A DNA stretch of 64,000 nt from Kordia algicida (lineage in GTDB: Bacteria > Bacteroidota > Bacteroidia > Flavobacteriales > Flavobacteriaceae). Made by a program: the position numbers and the translations under genes. The notes under the pieces were generated by a model that saw nothing but the letters and a program-made list of their open reading frames with translations, was not told the DNA's origin and ran no database searches. Shown piece by piece: positions 25,077-33,445 of the stretch (positions are counted from its first letter, which is position 1; each line of letters begins with the position of its first letter). The DNA is taken from assembly GCF_051013375.1 (NCBI RefSeq), contig NZ_CP142125.1, one strand, 5' to 3'.

Positions 25077-26072
25077 CTACGGTACTTCAATTTCATTTAC
25101 AATCTTGTTGATGATTTCTTCGGAAGTGATATTTTCAGCTTCTGCTTCATAGGTAATTCCGATTCTGTGACGCAATACATCGTGTACTACAGCACGCACA
25201 TCTTCTGGGATAACGTAACCTCTACGTTTGATAAAAGCAAAACATTTAGCGGCATTTGCTAAGTTGATGCTTCCACGAGGCGACGCTCCAAAACTGATTA
25301 ATGGTTTTAAGTCTTCTAGTTTGTATTTTTCTGGATAACGTGTAGCAAAAATGATATCCAAAATATATTTTTCAATTTTTTCATCCATGTAGACTTCCTT
25401 GACAGCTTCTTGCGCTTTTAAGATTTGGTCTACAGAAACCACTGGATTTACAGTTTCAAAACTTCCTTTTAAATTGGCACGCATGATGAGTTGTTCTTCA
25501 TCCATTTTTGGATAATCAATCACAACTTTCAGCATAAAACGGTCTACTTGCGCTTCTGGTAATGGATACGTTCCTTCTTGCTCCACAGGGTTTTGAGTTG
25601 CCATTACTAAAAATGGTTTATCTAACACAAACGTTTCATCACCAATAGTTACTTGCTTTTCCTGCATAGCTTCAAGCAATGCTGATTGTACTTTAGCTGG
25701 TGCACGGTTGATCTCATCTGCCAACACAAAATTTGCAAAAATGGGTCCTTTTTTGATGGAGAAGTCATTCTCTTTCATGTTGTAAATCAAGGTTCCTACA
25801 ACATCAGCTGGAAGTAAATCGGGCGTAAACTGAATTCTGCTAAAGCTTCCTTGCACAGCTTTACTCAACGTATTAATGGCTAACGTTTTTGCCAATCCAG
25901 GAACACCTTCCAACAGAATATGTCCTTTTCCAAGCAAGCCAATTAATAAACGTTCTACCATGTGCTTTTGCCCGACAATTACCTTGTTGATTTCCAACGT
26001 TAGTAAATCAATAAATGCACTTTCTCTTTCAATTTTTTCGTTAATAGCTCTAATATCTATTGTTTCTTCCAT
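25077..26072 (-). CDS. moxR: MoxR family AAA+ ATPase
   Basis: The protein has 331 residues from the ATG at 26072; a GTG 12 codons earlier gives no extra conserved sequence. Walker A GVPGLAKT, Walker B FVLADEINRAPAKVQ, sensor 1 MATQNPVEQEGTYPLPEAQVDRF and arginine-finger/sensor 2 motifs (SFGASPRGSINLANAAKCFA) are all intact. MoxR ATPases act as chaperones for VWA partner proteins. It heads the minus-strand bat operon moxR-DUF58-(BatD-like)-batA-(flavodoxin)-batB-batC-batD-batE. Confidence 0.95.
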   Translation of the reverse strand: MEETIDIRAINEKIERESAFIDLLTLEINKVIVGQKHMVERLLIGLLGKGHILLEGVPGLAKTLAINTLSKAVQGSFSRIQFTPDLLPADVVGTLIYNMKENDFSIKKGPIFANFVLADEINRAPAKVQSALLEAMQEKQVTIGDETFVLDKPFLVMATQNPVEQEGTYPLPEAQVDRFMLKVVIDYPKMDEEQLIMRANLKGSFETVNPVVSVDQILKAQEAVKEVYMDEKIEKYILDIIFATRYPEKYKLEDLKPLISFGASPRGSINLANAAKCFAFIKRRGYVIPEDVRAVVHDVLRHRIGITYEAEAENITSEEIINKIVNEIEVP

Positions 26073-26238
26073 TTGGGTACTTTTTTGTGGCGTGAATTTA
26101 TGAATCACATTTTAACGATGCAAATTGTTAAAATTATTCGTTTATTGCTGTTAATAATTGGTTAAAATATTAAGGATATTTATATATTGAAGCCTTTAAA
26201 ACTCAAAAGTGTGGTTAAAAACGAACGATCATATTTTT

Positions 26239-26268
26239 TTGTTGATAACTCAAAGCTTTATAGATTTG
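26239..26268 (+). promoter_or_regulatory. Promoter of the sodium:solute symporter gene
   Basis: TTG (26239-26241), 19 bases, then TAGATTTG (26261-26268): a full match to the Bacteroidetes TTG-N19-TAnnTTTG promoter, 40 nt before the ATG at 26309. Confidence 0.65.
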
Positions 26269-26308
26269 ACTTTTAGCGACTTGTATTGCTTTTTTTGAAC
26301 ACTATTTT

Positions 26309-28141
26309 ATGGAATTATCAGGATTAGATTACAGCCTTATTTTTGGATTTTTCGCTATTGTTTTAGGAATTGGAATTTACGTTTCTAAAACCTCTGGAAA
26401 AAACGCTACCGAATATTTTTTATCTGGTCGAAATATGCCTTGGTGGATTTTGGGAGTTTCCATGGTTGCCACCACATTTTCAACTGATACACCAAATTTT
26501 GTAACAGATATTGTTCGAAAAGATGGCGTTTCTTCCAACTGGATGTGGTGGGCGTTTTTAATTACAGGTTTGTTGACGGTTTTTGTCTATGCAAAGTTGT
26601 GGCGAAAATCGAATGTAGCAACCGATATGGAGTTTTATGAATTGCGTTACGGCGGAAAACCTGCAAAATTTCTTCGATGGTTTCGTGCGATGTATTTAGG
26701 AGTTGTTTTCAACATATTTGCAATGGCTGGAGTGACCTTGGCAGCCATTAAAATTGGTAGTATTATGTTAGGTTTGCAACCTTGGGAAACAGTTGTATAT
26801 GCAGGATTAATTACCGTAATTTTTAGCGCTATTGGCGGATTTAAGGGTGTAATTTATACCGATTTTTTACTCTTTTTTGTCGCGATGGCTGGAGCAATTG
26901 GCGCAGCGTATTATTGTGTAAATCTTCCAGAAGTTGGTGGCATTGAAAAGCTAATCACGCATGAAAATGTTGCGGACAAACTCAATATTTTTCCAGATTT
27001 TAATAATAAAGAAATATTAATTACACTAATTATCATTCCGTTGGCAGTGCAATGGTGGAGTTCGTGGTTTCCAGGTGCAGAACCTGGCGGTGGTGGTTAT
27101 ATTGCACAACGAATGTTAGCTGCAAAAGATGAAAATCATGCAATTGGCGCAACGTTCTTTTTCAATATTATGCATTATGCATTACGTCCGTGGCCTTGGA
27201 TTTTGGTAGCGTTGGCTTCGTTAGTGATTTTCCCAGATATTGCGAGTATTCAAACAGCATTTCCGGATATTCCTGCTAATAAACTTGGACATGATTTAGC
27301 ATATTCTGCAATGTTGACAAAATTGCCTAGTGGATTGTTAGGTTTGGTATTGGCTTCCTTGGTTGCAGCATATATGTCTACGATTTCGACACATTTAAAT
27401 TGGGGATCGTCTTATATTGTCAATGATTTTTATAAAACTACTGTTAACAAAGAGGCTTCTGAGAAAGAACTGGTAAATGTTGGACGAATTTCTACGGTTG
27501 TTTTAATGGTTTTGAGTGCGTTTTTTGCATTAAAACTAAAAAATGCATCACAACTTTTTGAAATCATCATTATGTTTGGCGCAGGAACCGGACTCATTTT
27601 TATTTTAAGATGGTTTTGGTGGCGAATTAATGCTTGGAGCGAAATTTCTGCGATGATTGTTTCTGGTGTAATTTCTATTTTATTTAAATTTACTGTGATT
27701 GGAGAAATTATGTTTACATACAAAGATTTAGACGGAAGAACCATAGAAGGTTGGATGCCAAGTTATGCACAATTTCCGCTAGTGGTTCTGATTACAACTA
27801 TTGTATGGCTAACTGTGACATTCATGACACAACCAGAAACGAAAGAAACCTTATTTAATTTCTACAAAAAGATACAGCCTGGCGGTCCTGGTTGGAAAAA
27901 AACCATTGCTGATGCCAAAGAAGCAAATGTGGAAATTGTAACCGATACAAAACCTTGGAATGTTCCCTCAGGAATTTTAGCCATGCTAGTTGCGATGATT
28001 TTTATTTACAGCATTATGTTTGCTACAGGATATTGGATTTATGGCGAAACTACACTAGCAATAAGTTTAACTGTAGTTGCTTTTACTTCAGGATTTATTT
28101 TGATAAGACTTTGGAAAAAGATTCGAACGACGGTTTTTTAG
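26309..28141 (+). CDS. Sodium:solute symporter (SSS family)
   Basis: This 610-residue polytopic inner-membrane protein has about 14 hydrophobic segments. It opens with LDYSLIFGFFAIVLGIGIYVSKTSGKNATEYFLSGRNMPWW, the SSS family pattern, followed by ATTFSTDTPNFVTD. SGLLGLVLASLVAAYMSTISTHLNWGSSYIVND holds the conserved Na+-binding helix 8 region. The substrate (sugar, amino acid or other) cannot be told from sequence. It is divergent from moxR and its stop abuts a repeat module. Confidence 0.9.
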   Translation: MELSGLDYSLIFGFFAIVLGIGIYVSKTSGKNATEYFLSGRNMPWWILGVSMVATTFSTDTPNFVTDIVRKDGVSSNWMWWAFLITGLLTVFVYAKLWRKSNVATDMEFYELRYGGKPAKFLRWFRAMYLGVVFNIFAMAGVTLAAIKIGSIMLGLQPWETVVYAGLITVIFSAIGGFKGVIYTDFLLFFVAMAGAIGAAYYCVNLPEVGGIEKLITHENVADKLNIFPDFNNKEILITLIIIPLAVQWWSSWFPGAEPGGGGYIAQRMLAAKDENHAIGATFFFNIMHYALRPWPWILVALASLVIFPDIASIQTAFPDIPANKLGHDLAYSAMLTKLPSGLLGLVLASLVAAYMSTISTHLNWGSSYIVNDFYKTTVNKEASEKELVNVGRISTVVLMVLSAFFALKLKNASQLFEIIIMFGAGTGLIFILRWFWWRINAWSEISAMIVSGVISILFKFTVIGEIMFTYKDLDGRTIEGWMPSYAQFPLVVLITTIVWLTVTFMTQPETKETLFNFYKKIQPGGPGWKKTIADAKEANVEIVTDTKPWNVPSGILAMLVAMIFIYSIMFATGYWIYGETTLAISLTVVAFTSGFILIRLWKKIRTTVF

Positions 28142-28458
28142 ACTTGTTCCCGCATAGGCGGGAATCTCTTAGATCGCTTTCGCTGTTAGACTTACTTAGA
28201 CTTCTTAAATTATTAGAAAGTTCGTCAAGCTGAACTTGATTCAGCTTCTCATAACAGTACGTGAAAATTTTGTAAGATTCTGAATCAAGTTCGGAATGAC
28301 GTAGAAAACAAATCAAAAAAGATTTTGTATTCGAGAAGCACTTTAAATCTGGAAATTGTTTTCGATACAATTTTTCTTCATTTTATTCTGAAAAACCACT
28401 CAAACTGACGATTGAGAAAGATCAAATTCGTACTTTTACAGGAAAACTTATTTATACT
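28142..28458. repeat. Repeat-filled gap after symporter gene
   Basis: The gap begins with a TTAGA/GCTTTCGC module (to 28209) that encloses a CCCGCATAGGCGGG hairpin. Two REP-like hairpins follow in opposite orientation: GCTGAA/TTCAGC at 28222-28248 and ATTCTGAA/TTCGGAAT at 28276-28302, each next to a GTCA/GACG end. Nothing else is recognised before the aldo/keto reductase start. Confidence 0.7.
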
Positions 28459-29328
28459 GTGAATACAAATTATTCAAGAATTATAGCAGGAACGATGACG
28501 TGGGGAATTTGGGGAAAACAACTCAATACTTCACAAATGATCGAGCTGATGCATCATTGCAAAAACACTGGAATTACAACCTTCGATCACGCAGATATTT
28601 ATGGCGGTTACACCACCGAAGCTGATTTTGGAAAGGCATTCGCGCAAAGCGGCATTCATCGCGAAAGCATCGAAATTATTTCCAAATGTGGTATTCAATA
28701 TCAAGCAGAAAATCGACAAAATACGATTAAACATTACGATTATTCAGCAGCGTATATTATTTGGTCGGTAGAAACTTCGCTTCAACATTTACAAACCGAT
28801 TATTTAGACCTTTTGTTGTTGCACAGACCAAGTCCGTTGATGCATCCAGACGAAATTGCAAAAGCGATCGATCAGCTAAAATCACAAGGAAAAATTAAAA
28901 ATTTCGGAGTTTCCAACTTTACACCATCACAAATGACGATGGTTGGGACAAAAAACGATGTTTCAGCAAATCAAATTCAGTTTTCATTGACAGATTTTGA
29001 CGCGATACATGACGGAACACTCGATTTTATGATTACAAATTCCATTTTACCAATGGCGTGGCAACCGTTGGGAAGTGTCTTTAGAGAAGAAACCGAACAA
29101 ACCAAACGCATTCACAAGGTATTAGATAATCTCACAGAAAAATACAACGCGACCAAAGATCAATTGGTATTGGCGTGGATTTTAAAACATCCATCAAACG
29201 TACATCCTGTAATTGGAACGACAACGCCAGAACGTATTACAAATGCTTCAAAAGCTACTGAGATTGACTTGTCGCTCGAAGATTGGTTTACGTTGTTGGT
29301 GGAAAGTCAAGGACATAAAGTTCCGTAG
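28459..29328 (+). CDS. Aldo/keto reductase (YdhF-type)
   Basis: The 289-residue cytoplasmic oxidoreductase has the AKR catalytic set: Asp and Tyr in FDHADIYGGY, Lys in EIISKCGIQ, His in LLLLHRPSP. The NADPH site is seen in PVIGTTTPERI. The block MTWGIWGKQL and the overall order match the YdhF/Tas-like subgroup. The start is GTG at 28459, since the first in-frame ATG (residue 13) would remove the first strand. The natural substrate is unknown. Confidence 0.88.
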   Translation: MNTNYSRIIAGTMTWGIWGKQLNTSQMIELMHHCKNTGITTFDHADIYGGYTTEADFGKAFAQSGIHRESIEIISKCGIQYQAENRQNTIKHYDYSAAYIIWSVETSLQHLQTDYLDLLLLHRPSPLMHPDEIAKAIDQLKSQGKIKNFGVSNFTPSQMTMVGTKNDVSANQIQFSLTDFDAIHDGTLDFMITNSILPMAWQPLGSVFREETEQTKRIHKVLDNLTEKYNATKDQLVLAWILKHPSNVHPVIGTTTPERITNASKATEIDLSLEDWFTLLVESQGHKVP

Positions 29329-29390
29329 CTTCGCAGTTTTGAGATGTTAGATTTTAGTATTGAGTATTTTTTAGTTTAATTTAAAAATAG

Positions 29391-29410
29391 ATTCCCGCTT
29401 GCACGGGAAC
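29391..29410. repeat. Short REP-like hairpin
   Basis: GATTCCCGCTTGCACGGGAA forms a TTCCCG/CGGGAA hairpin 12 bp before the SDR start, of the same family as those at 28146, 52850, 53064 and 58240. Confidence 0.5.
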
Positions 29411-29421
29411 AGCTAAAGCAG

Positions 29422-30174
29422 ATGAGAAAAACAGCTTTTATTACAGGTGCCACAAGCGGAATTGGACGCGAGATTGCACGCGAATTCGCCAAACATAACA
29501 TACGTTTAATTTTGTGTGGTCGCCGACAAGAACGTTTGGACGAATTGCAACAAGAATTGAGCACTCATACAGAAGTGCATACTTTAAATTTTGATGTTCG
29601 AGACAAAGAAAAAGTAGCTGCTGCTGTCAATTCCTTACCTGAGAATTTTCAAACGATCGATATTTTAATCAATAATGCAGGAAATGCGCATGGTTTAGAT
29701 CCGATTCAGACAGGAAGTTTGGACGATTGGGACGCAATGTTAGATATCAACGTTAAAGGTTTGTTGTATGTAAGCAAAGCTATTATTCCGCAAATGGTGG
29801 CTCGAAATTCTGGGCATATTTTGAATATTGGCTCTACGGCAGGAAAAGAAGTCTATCCGAACGGAAATGTGTATTGCGCCAGTAAACATGCCGTTGATGC
29901 TCTGAATCAGGGAATGCGAATTGACTTGAATACACACGGAATTCGCGTAGGTGCCATAAATCCTGGATTGGTTGCAACCGAATTTAGCGATGTGCGTTTT
30001 AAAGGCGATGAAGATCGTGCTGAGAAAGTTTATCAAGGATATCAACCTTTGACTCCACAAGATGTTGCTGAAACTGCCTATTTTATTATATCACGACCGC
30101 CACATGTAAATATTGCCGATTTGACCATGATGTGTACGGCGCAAGCTTCGAGTACGATTGTAAAGAAATCATAA
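29422..30174 (+). CDS. Short-chain dehydrogenase/reductase (YdfG-like)
   Basis: The 250-residue NAD(P)-dependent oxidoreductase has the cofactor loop TGATSGIGREI (residues 8-18), then ILINNAGNAHG, the catalytic Ser in NIGSTAGKEVY and the Tyr-x-x-x-Lys in YCASKHA. The subgroup resembles YdfG (3-hydroxy acid/serine dehydrogenase). Arg in LCGRRQERL suggests NADP preference. Its stop overlaps the ATG of the next gene by one base (TAATG), and that gene overlaps the following one by four, forming a three-gene coupled unit. Confidence 0.9.
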   Translation: MRKTAFITGATSGIGREIAREFAKHNIRLILCGRRQERLDELQQELSTHTEVHTLNFDVRDKEKVAAAVNSLPENFQTIDILINNAGNAHGLDPIQTGSLDDWDAMLDINVKGLLYVSKAIIPQMVARNSGHILNIGSTAGKEVYPNGNVYCASKHAVDALNQGMRIDLNTHGIRVGAINPGLVATEFSDVRFKGDEDRAEKVYQGYQPLTPQDVAETAYFIISRPPHVNIADLTMMCTAQASSTIVKKS

Positions 30175-30803
30175 TGTATAACAAACCCTATACTTCTTGG
30201 CGAAATTTAGTATTGAACTATACCAATGATGAAACATTACTGATTCAACTTTGGGAAGAAATCAATAAAAAATATACTTCAAGTCGGCGTCGTTATCACA
30301 ACTTAGATCATATCAATTATATGTTGAAATTAGCTTCAAAAAACAAAGCTGATTTCAATGATTTTGATATATTACTTTTTGCCATTTGGTACCACGATAT
30401 TATCTATAAAGCGACCAAAAGTAACAATGAATTGAAAAGTGCCGAATTTGCTCAAAAACAACTAAAAAAGCTTCAAATTGATACAAAAAGGATAGAAAAT
30501 TGCTTTAATTTGATCGTTTCCACAAAAAAACATGAAATCATAAACACTAAAAATCAAGATAATGCCTATCTTTTAGACTTCGATTTGGCAATTTTGGGAA
30601 CTTCTTGGGAAAGCTATAAAGCCTATACTCAAAAAATTCGCAAAGAATATAACATGTTTCCAGATTTCATGTACAATAAAGGAAGAAAGAAAGTATTGCA
30701 GCATTTCTTAGAACGTCCACGAATTTATTACACCGAAAAATACTACGATTTATGGGAAACCATCGCTAGAGAAAACATTCAAAAAGAACTCACTTTGTTA
30801 TGA
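30174..30803 (+). CDS. HD-superfamily metal-dependent phosphohydrolase
   Basis: The protein has 209 residues from the ATG at 30174. RRRYHNLDHINYML carries the first metal His, WYHDIIYKATKSNNELKSAEFA the His-Asp pair, and LLDFDLAILG the distal Asp. This is the COG4339 type of predicted HD hydrolase, probably acting on a nucleotide or similar phosphate ester. A longer frame from 30132 overlaps the SDR gene and is not needed. It is translationally coupled to genes on both sides. Confidence 0.82.
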   Translation: MYNKPYTSWRNLVLNYTNDETLLIQLWEEINKKYTSSRRRYHNLDHINYMLKLASKNKADFNDFDILLFAIWYHDIIYKATKSNNELKSAEFAQKQLKKLQIDTKRIENCFNLIVSTKKHEIINTKNQDNAYLLDFDLAILGTSWESYKAYTQKIRKEYNMFPDFMYNKGRKKVLQHFLERPRIYYTEKYYDLWETIARENIQKELTLL

Positions 30804-31936
30804 TTAATAAACGCCTTTTGATTAAAAACTTGCTCGCTCATAACGACGAGAATAGTTTTTATGATAAAAAGCGAAAGTTGAATATTGGCGAAAAAGAAGG
30901 AAAAGCAAAGTTTCTTAAACATATTTGCGCGCTTTCCAACAGCAATCCTGCAAATAATTCATACATCGTAATTGGTGTGGAAGATGAAGATAATAAGATT
31001 GTTGGTGTCGATTTTTTTGATGATAGTAAGATTCAAAACCTCATCAATGCGTATTTGGCAAATCCGCCAATGGTACAATATGAAAATATCTACTTTCCGC
31101 ATTTGCCCAAAGGAAAAGTTGTGGGTTTGGTGACCATTCGCCCAAATGCTGAAATTACCTCGCTTCGTAAGAATATCTGGAAGTATTACGGTGGTTCTGT
31201 TTTTATGCGTGATGGCAGTATTTCCATGCCAAAAGTGTATGATATTAAGATTAAAGATGTGAACTCCGATATTGTAAAAACCATTGAAAAAAGTGCGCAG
31301 AATAACATCAAACTTACGTTGGATAGCGTGATTAATTTCATCACGAATGAACACAAAAATCTAGAATCACATTACCAAGTTTTTAAAGAACAATTTATTG
31401 TCTGTTGGGCAGGAATTAAGCAAAAAAAGCATGATAAAACCTTTTATTCTCGTGTAGATATTGAATTGATTAACGAGCAAGTAAAATTATTTTATTCCGC
31501 CTTAGATCAGGTTGAAATTACCTATACAGAAGATGTATTTACCATTGTAGAATATGTGCCACTTGGCTTGCAAAACAAAAATAAATATTATCCGTTGGAA
31601 AAAGTAACCATCACGTTTCAGCCAAACGGAATGTACTCTGTAGCTACCAATTTGATTTTTGAAGCGCCACAATTCAACAAAATAACCTTGCATCATATTT
31701 ACAATACTAATAATACTATTTTACAGAAACTACAAAAAAATCAGCAACTTAACGAAGATGAAGATGGCGATTTACGCAACCTTCCCGCTACCTATATGAT
31801 TTGTTATTTGAATGGTTTTCACGAAGCCAAAGACAAATTAGACCAAGCAAAACCACTTTTAAAAAACTACGATAAAGATGTGTACGAACTTTACAAAGCA
31901 ACTATTCGAATTTTGCGGAAAATAAAGTATAACTAA
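30800..31936 (+). CDS. AlbA_2 (Schlafen-type) domain protein
   Basis: In this 378-residue protein residues 1-150 match the AlbA_2/Schlafen-like domain: KEGKAKFLKHICALSNSNPANNSYIVIGVEDEDNKIVGVDFFDD, then VGLVTIRPN. The remaining 220 residues are unrecognised, with an alpha/beta pattern and a helical end. AlbA_2 domains occur in putative regulators and in nucleases of the Schlafen type. It overlaps the HD gene by four bases (ATGA). Lying 244 bp upstream of the NAD/ADP-ribose island, it could be related to it, but no direct evidence links them. Confidence 0.7.
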   Translation: MINKRLLIKNLLAHNDENSFYDKKRKLNIGEKEGKAKFLKHICALSNSNPANNSYIVIGVEDEDNKIVGVDFFDDSKIQNLINAYLANPPMVQYENIYFPHLPKGKVVGLVTIRPNAEITSLRKNIWKYYGGSVFMRDGSISMPKVYDIKIKDVNSDIVKTIEKSAQNNIKLTLDSVINFITNEHKNLESHYQVFKEQFIVCWAGIKQKKHDKTFYSRVDIELINEQVKLFYSALDQVEITYTEDVFTIVEYVPLGLQNKNKYYPLEKVTITFQPNGMYSVATNLIFEAPQFNKITLHHIYNTNNTILQKLQKNQQLNEDEDGDLRNLPATYMICYLNGFHEAKDKLDQAKPLLKNYDKDVYELYKATIRILRKIKYN

Positions 31937-31943
31937 TCTGTTT

Positions 31944-32150
31944 TTGGGCGCTATTGATTCACAACATGAAAAAGAATCTCCTATTTTTTTATTAATTTTC
32001 TTATTTCTAGTATTTCTTCTTTTTTTGCATTCATACATTGCCATGATAGTTGGTGGCGTCGTTTTGACAAGAGTTATAGAGATTGTATTATTTGTTATTT
32101 TTATCACTATTCTCGTTTTTAGTTTTTCTACAGCTCATAAAGATGAATAA
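31944..32150 (+). CDS. Possible small two-helix membrane protein
   Basis: A 68-codon frame starts with TTG seven bases after the previous stop. It encodes a short polar start (MGAIDSQHEKESP), two strong hydrophobic segments (about 14-34 and 42-60) and a short charged tail (SFSTAHKDE). The first in-frame ATG is in the middle of the first helix, so the TTG would be required. Position and two clean helices favour a real gene; the weak start and lack of family keep this tentative. Confidence 0.4.
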   Translation: MGAIDSQHEKESPIFLLIFLFLVFLLFLHSYIAMIVGGVVLTRVIEIVLFVIFITILVFSFSTAHKDE

Positions 32151-32168
32151 TTGTTACAAAGTAATTCG

Positions 32169-32176
32169 TATTTTTG
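32169..32176 (+). promoter_or_regulatory. -7 element upstream of NUDIX regulator
   Basis: TATTTTTG followed by four bases (TCCC) and ATG: the same leaderless-type spacing as yicC and gpsA. Confidence 0.45.
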
Positions 32177-32180
32177 TCCC

Positions 32181-32858
32181 ATGATGCAAAACATTCGTGT
32201 AGCTGTAGATGCCGTGGTATTTGGATACAAAGACCACCAATTAAACGTACTTTTAATCAAAAGAAAAGTTGCGCCTTTTCAAGGTTCATGGGCATTGCCT
32301 GGCGGTTTGGTATTGGAAAATGAAAGTTTAGAAGCTGCCGTAGAACGTGAATTAAAAGAAGAAACCAACGTTACTATCGATTATTTAGAGCAACTCTATT
32401 CGTTTGGAAAACCTGATCGCGATCCGCGAAATCGAGTCGTTTCTGTAGCATACTTTGCATTGGTAAAACCATCACATCACAAAATAAAAGCGGATACCGA
32501 CGCGCAAGATGTTGCTTGGTTTCCTATCAACGAATTGCCAGAATTAGCGTTCGATCATCACCTCATTTTAGACAAAGCAAAAACGCGTTTGCGCAACAAA
32601 CTCACGTACGAGCCTATTGGTTTTGACTTGCTTTCGAATAAATTTCTATTCTCCGATTTGGAAAAACTCTACATGACCATTTTGGAGAAAAAAATTGATC
32701 GTAGAAACTTCCGTAAAAAAATTATGAGTTTCGAAATCTTGGAAGAACTCGACGAAAAAGTTTCTGAAGGACGTGGAAGACCTGCAAATCTGTTCAAATT
32801 CAACAAAAAACAATACTTCAAACTACAAAAAGAAGGTTTCCTATTTGATATTAAGTAA
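32181..32858 (+). CDS. NrtR-like NUDIX transcriptional regulator
   Basis: The protein has 225 residues from the ATG at 32181. Residues 5-140 are a NUDIX domain; the box is nearly intact (GGLVLENESLEAAVERELKE, then ETNV), keeping the REL-x-EE metal ligands. The C-terminal part is a winged helix: RRNFRKKIMSFEILEELDEK and GRGRPANLFKF match NrtR, which senses ADP-ribose or NAD and represses NAD-synthesis genes. Because the box is intact, ADP-ribose hydrolysis may also be kept. It begins the island of NAD and ADP-ribose genes, which fits a local regulator. Confidence 0.85.
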   Translation: MMQNIRVAVDAVVFGYKDHQLNVLLIKRKVAPFQGSWALPGGLVLENESLEAAVERELKEETNVTIDYLEQLYSFGKPDRDPRNRVVSVAYFALVKPSHHKIKADTDAQDVAWFPINELPELAFDHHLILDKAKTRLRNKLTYEPIGFDLLSNKFLFSDLEKLYMTILEKKIDRRNFRKKIMSFEILEELDEKVSEGRGRPANLFKFNKKQYFKLQKEGFLFDIK

Positions 32859-33397
32859 GTTTCTTTTCAGGATAACTTTGAGTCTTCTGAATATATTTCA
32901 GAATGTATAGAGAGGTATTTTGTAAATCATAGTTTTTTATCACGAATTGTCTTTTTTACTATTTTTTCTTTTAAAATATTTTCACAAATTACGCACTGTT
33001 GCGGGAAACTGAATATATGTAAACTAAGAACTCATCTTTACCTTGAGCGAAGTCAAAATAGAATCTTTTAATTTTTCAATCATTACATCTTTTAATTAAA
33101 ATTTGGGCGTGCCCGCAAACGGTCAGGCTTTCGGTTATATCTTTTTTCAAAACTTGTCATTGCGAGACAAATTTCCAATTTGTTGTGGCAATCCGTTTCT
33201 CTACATGCGGATTACTTCGTCGCAAACTCCTCGTAAAGACGTATCAAAAACAAAAAAAAGGATGCCACCTCAATCCTTCACGCGAACTACTGCTTCATTT
33301 GTCGCTGAGTGGAAATAAAAAACAACCTTTTATCAATCTTTTAATGCTTAAATCTTTCAATCTCAAAATAATTAATGTAAAAAATACACAAAATAAT
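32859..33397. repeat. Repeat-filled gap before the PRPP-synthetase-like gene
   Basis: No gene is seen. The gap holds a degenerate copy of the CACGAATTCACGAATT family (32932-33014); a GC-richer patch starting GGGCGTGCCCGCAAACGGTC (33107-33150), unlike its surroundings; and an 85-bp imperfect palindrome (33156-33240: GTCATTGCGAGAC, GCAATCCG, GGATTACTTCG, CTCGTAAAGAC). It separates the regulator from the rest of the island. Several short open frames here are repeat-derived. Confidence 0.65.
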
Positions 33398-33437
33398 TTG
33401 TAGAACGAAAAAAGCATTCTATATTTGCGTACAAATA
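33398..33437 (+). promoter_or_regulatory. Promoter and candidate operator of the island
   Basis: TTG (33398-33400), exactly 19 bases, then TATATTTG (33420-33427): a full Bacteroidetes promoter. The palindrome TATTTG-CGTA-CAAATA (33422-33437) overlaps the -7 element and the expected transcription start, the place for a repressor. NrtR, encoded just upstream, is the obvious candidate, but this is inference. The ATG follows at 33446. Confidence 0.6.
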
Positions 33438-33445
33438 ACGCTAAT

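Noticed and set aside
28095..28370. Open frame of 91 codons antisense to the end of the symporter gene
   Set aside because: Mostly made of REP and TTAGA repeat sequence (for example RHSELDSES), a classic repeat-derived false gene.
33103..33403. Open frames of about 70 codons in the gap before the PRPP-synthetase-like gene
   Set aside because: They run through the GC-rich patch and palindromic repeat; no conserved protein pattern.
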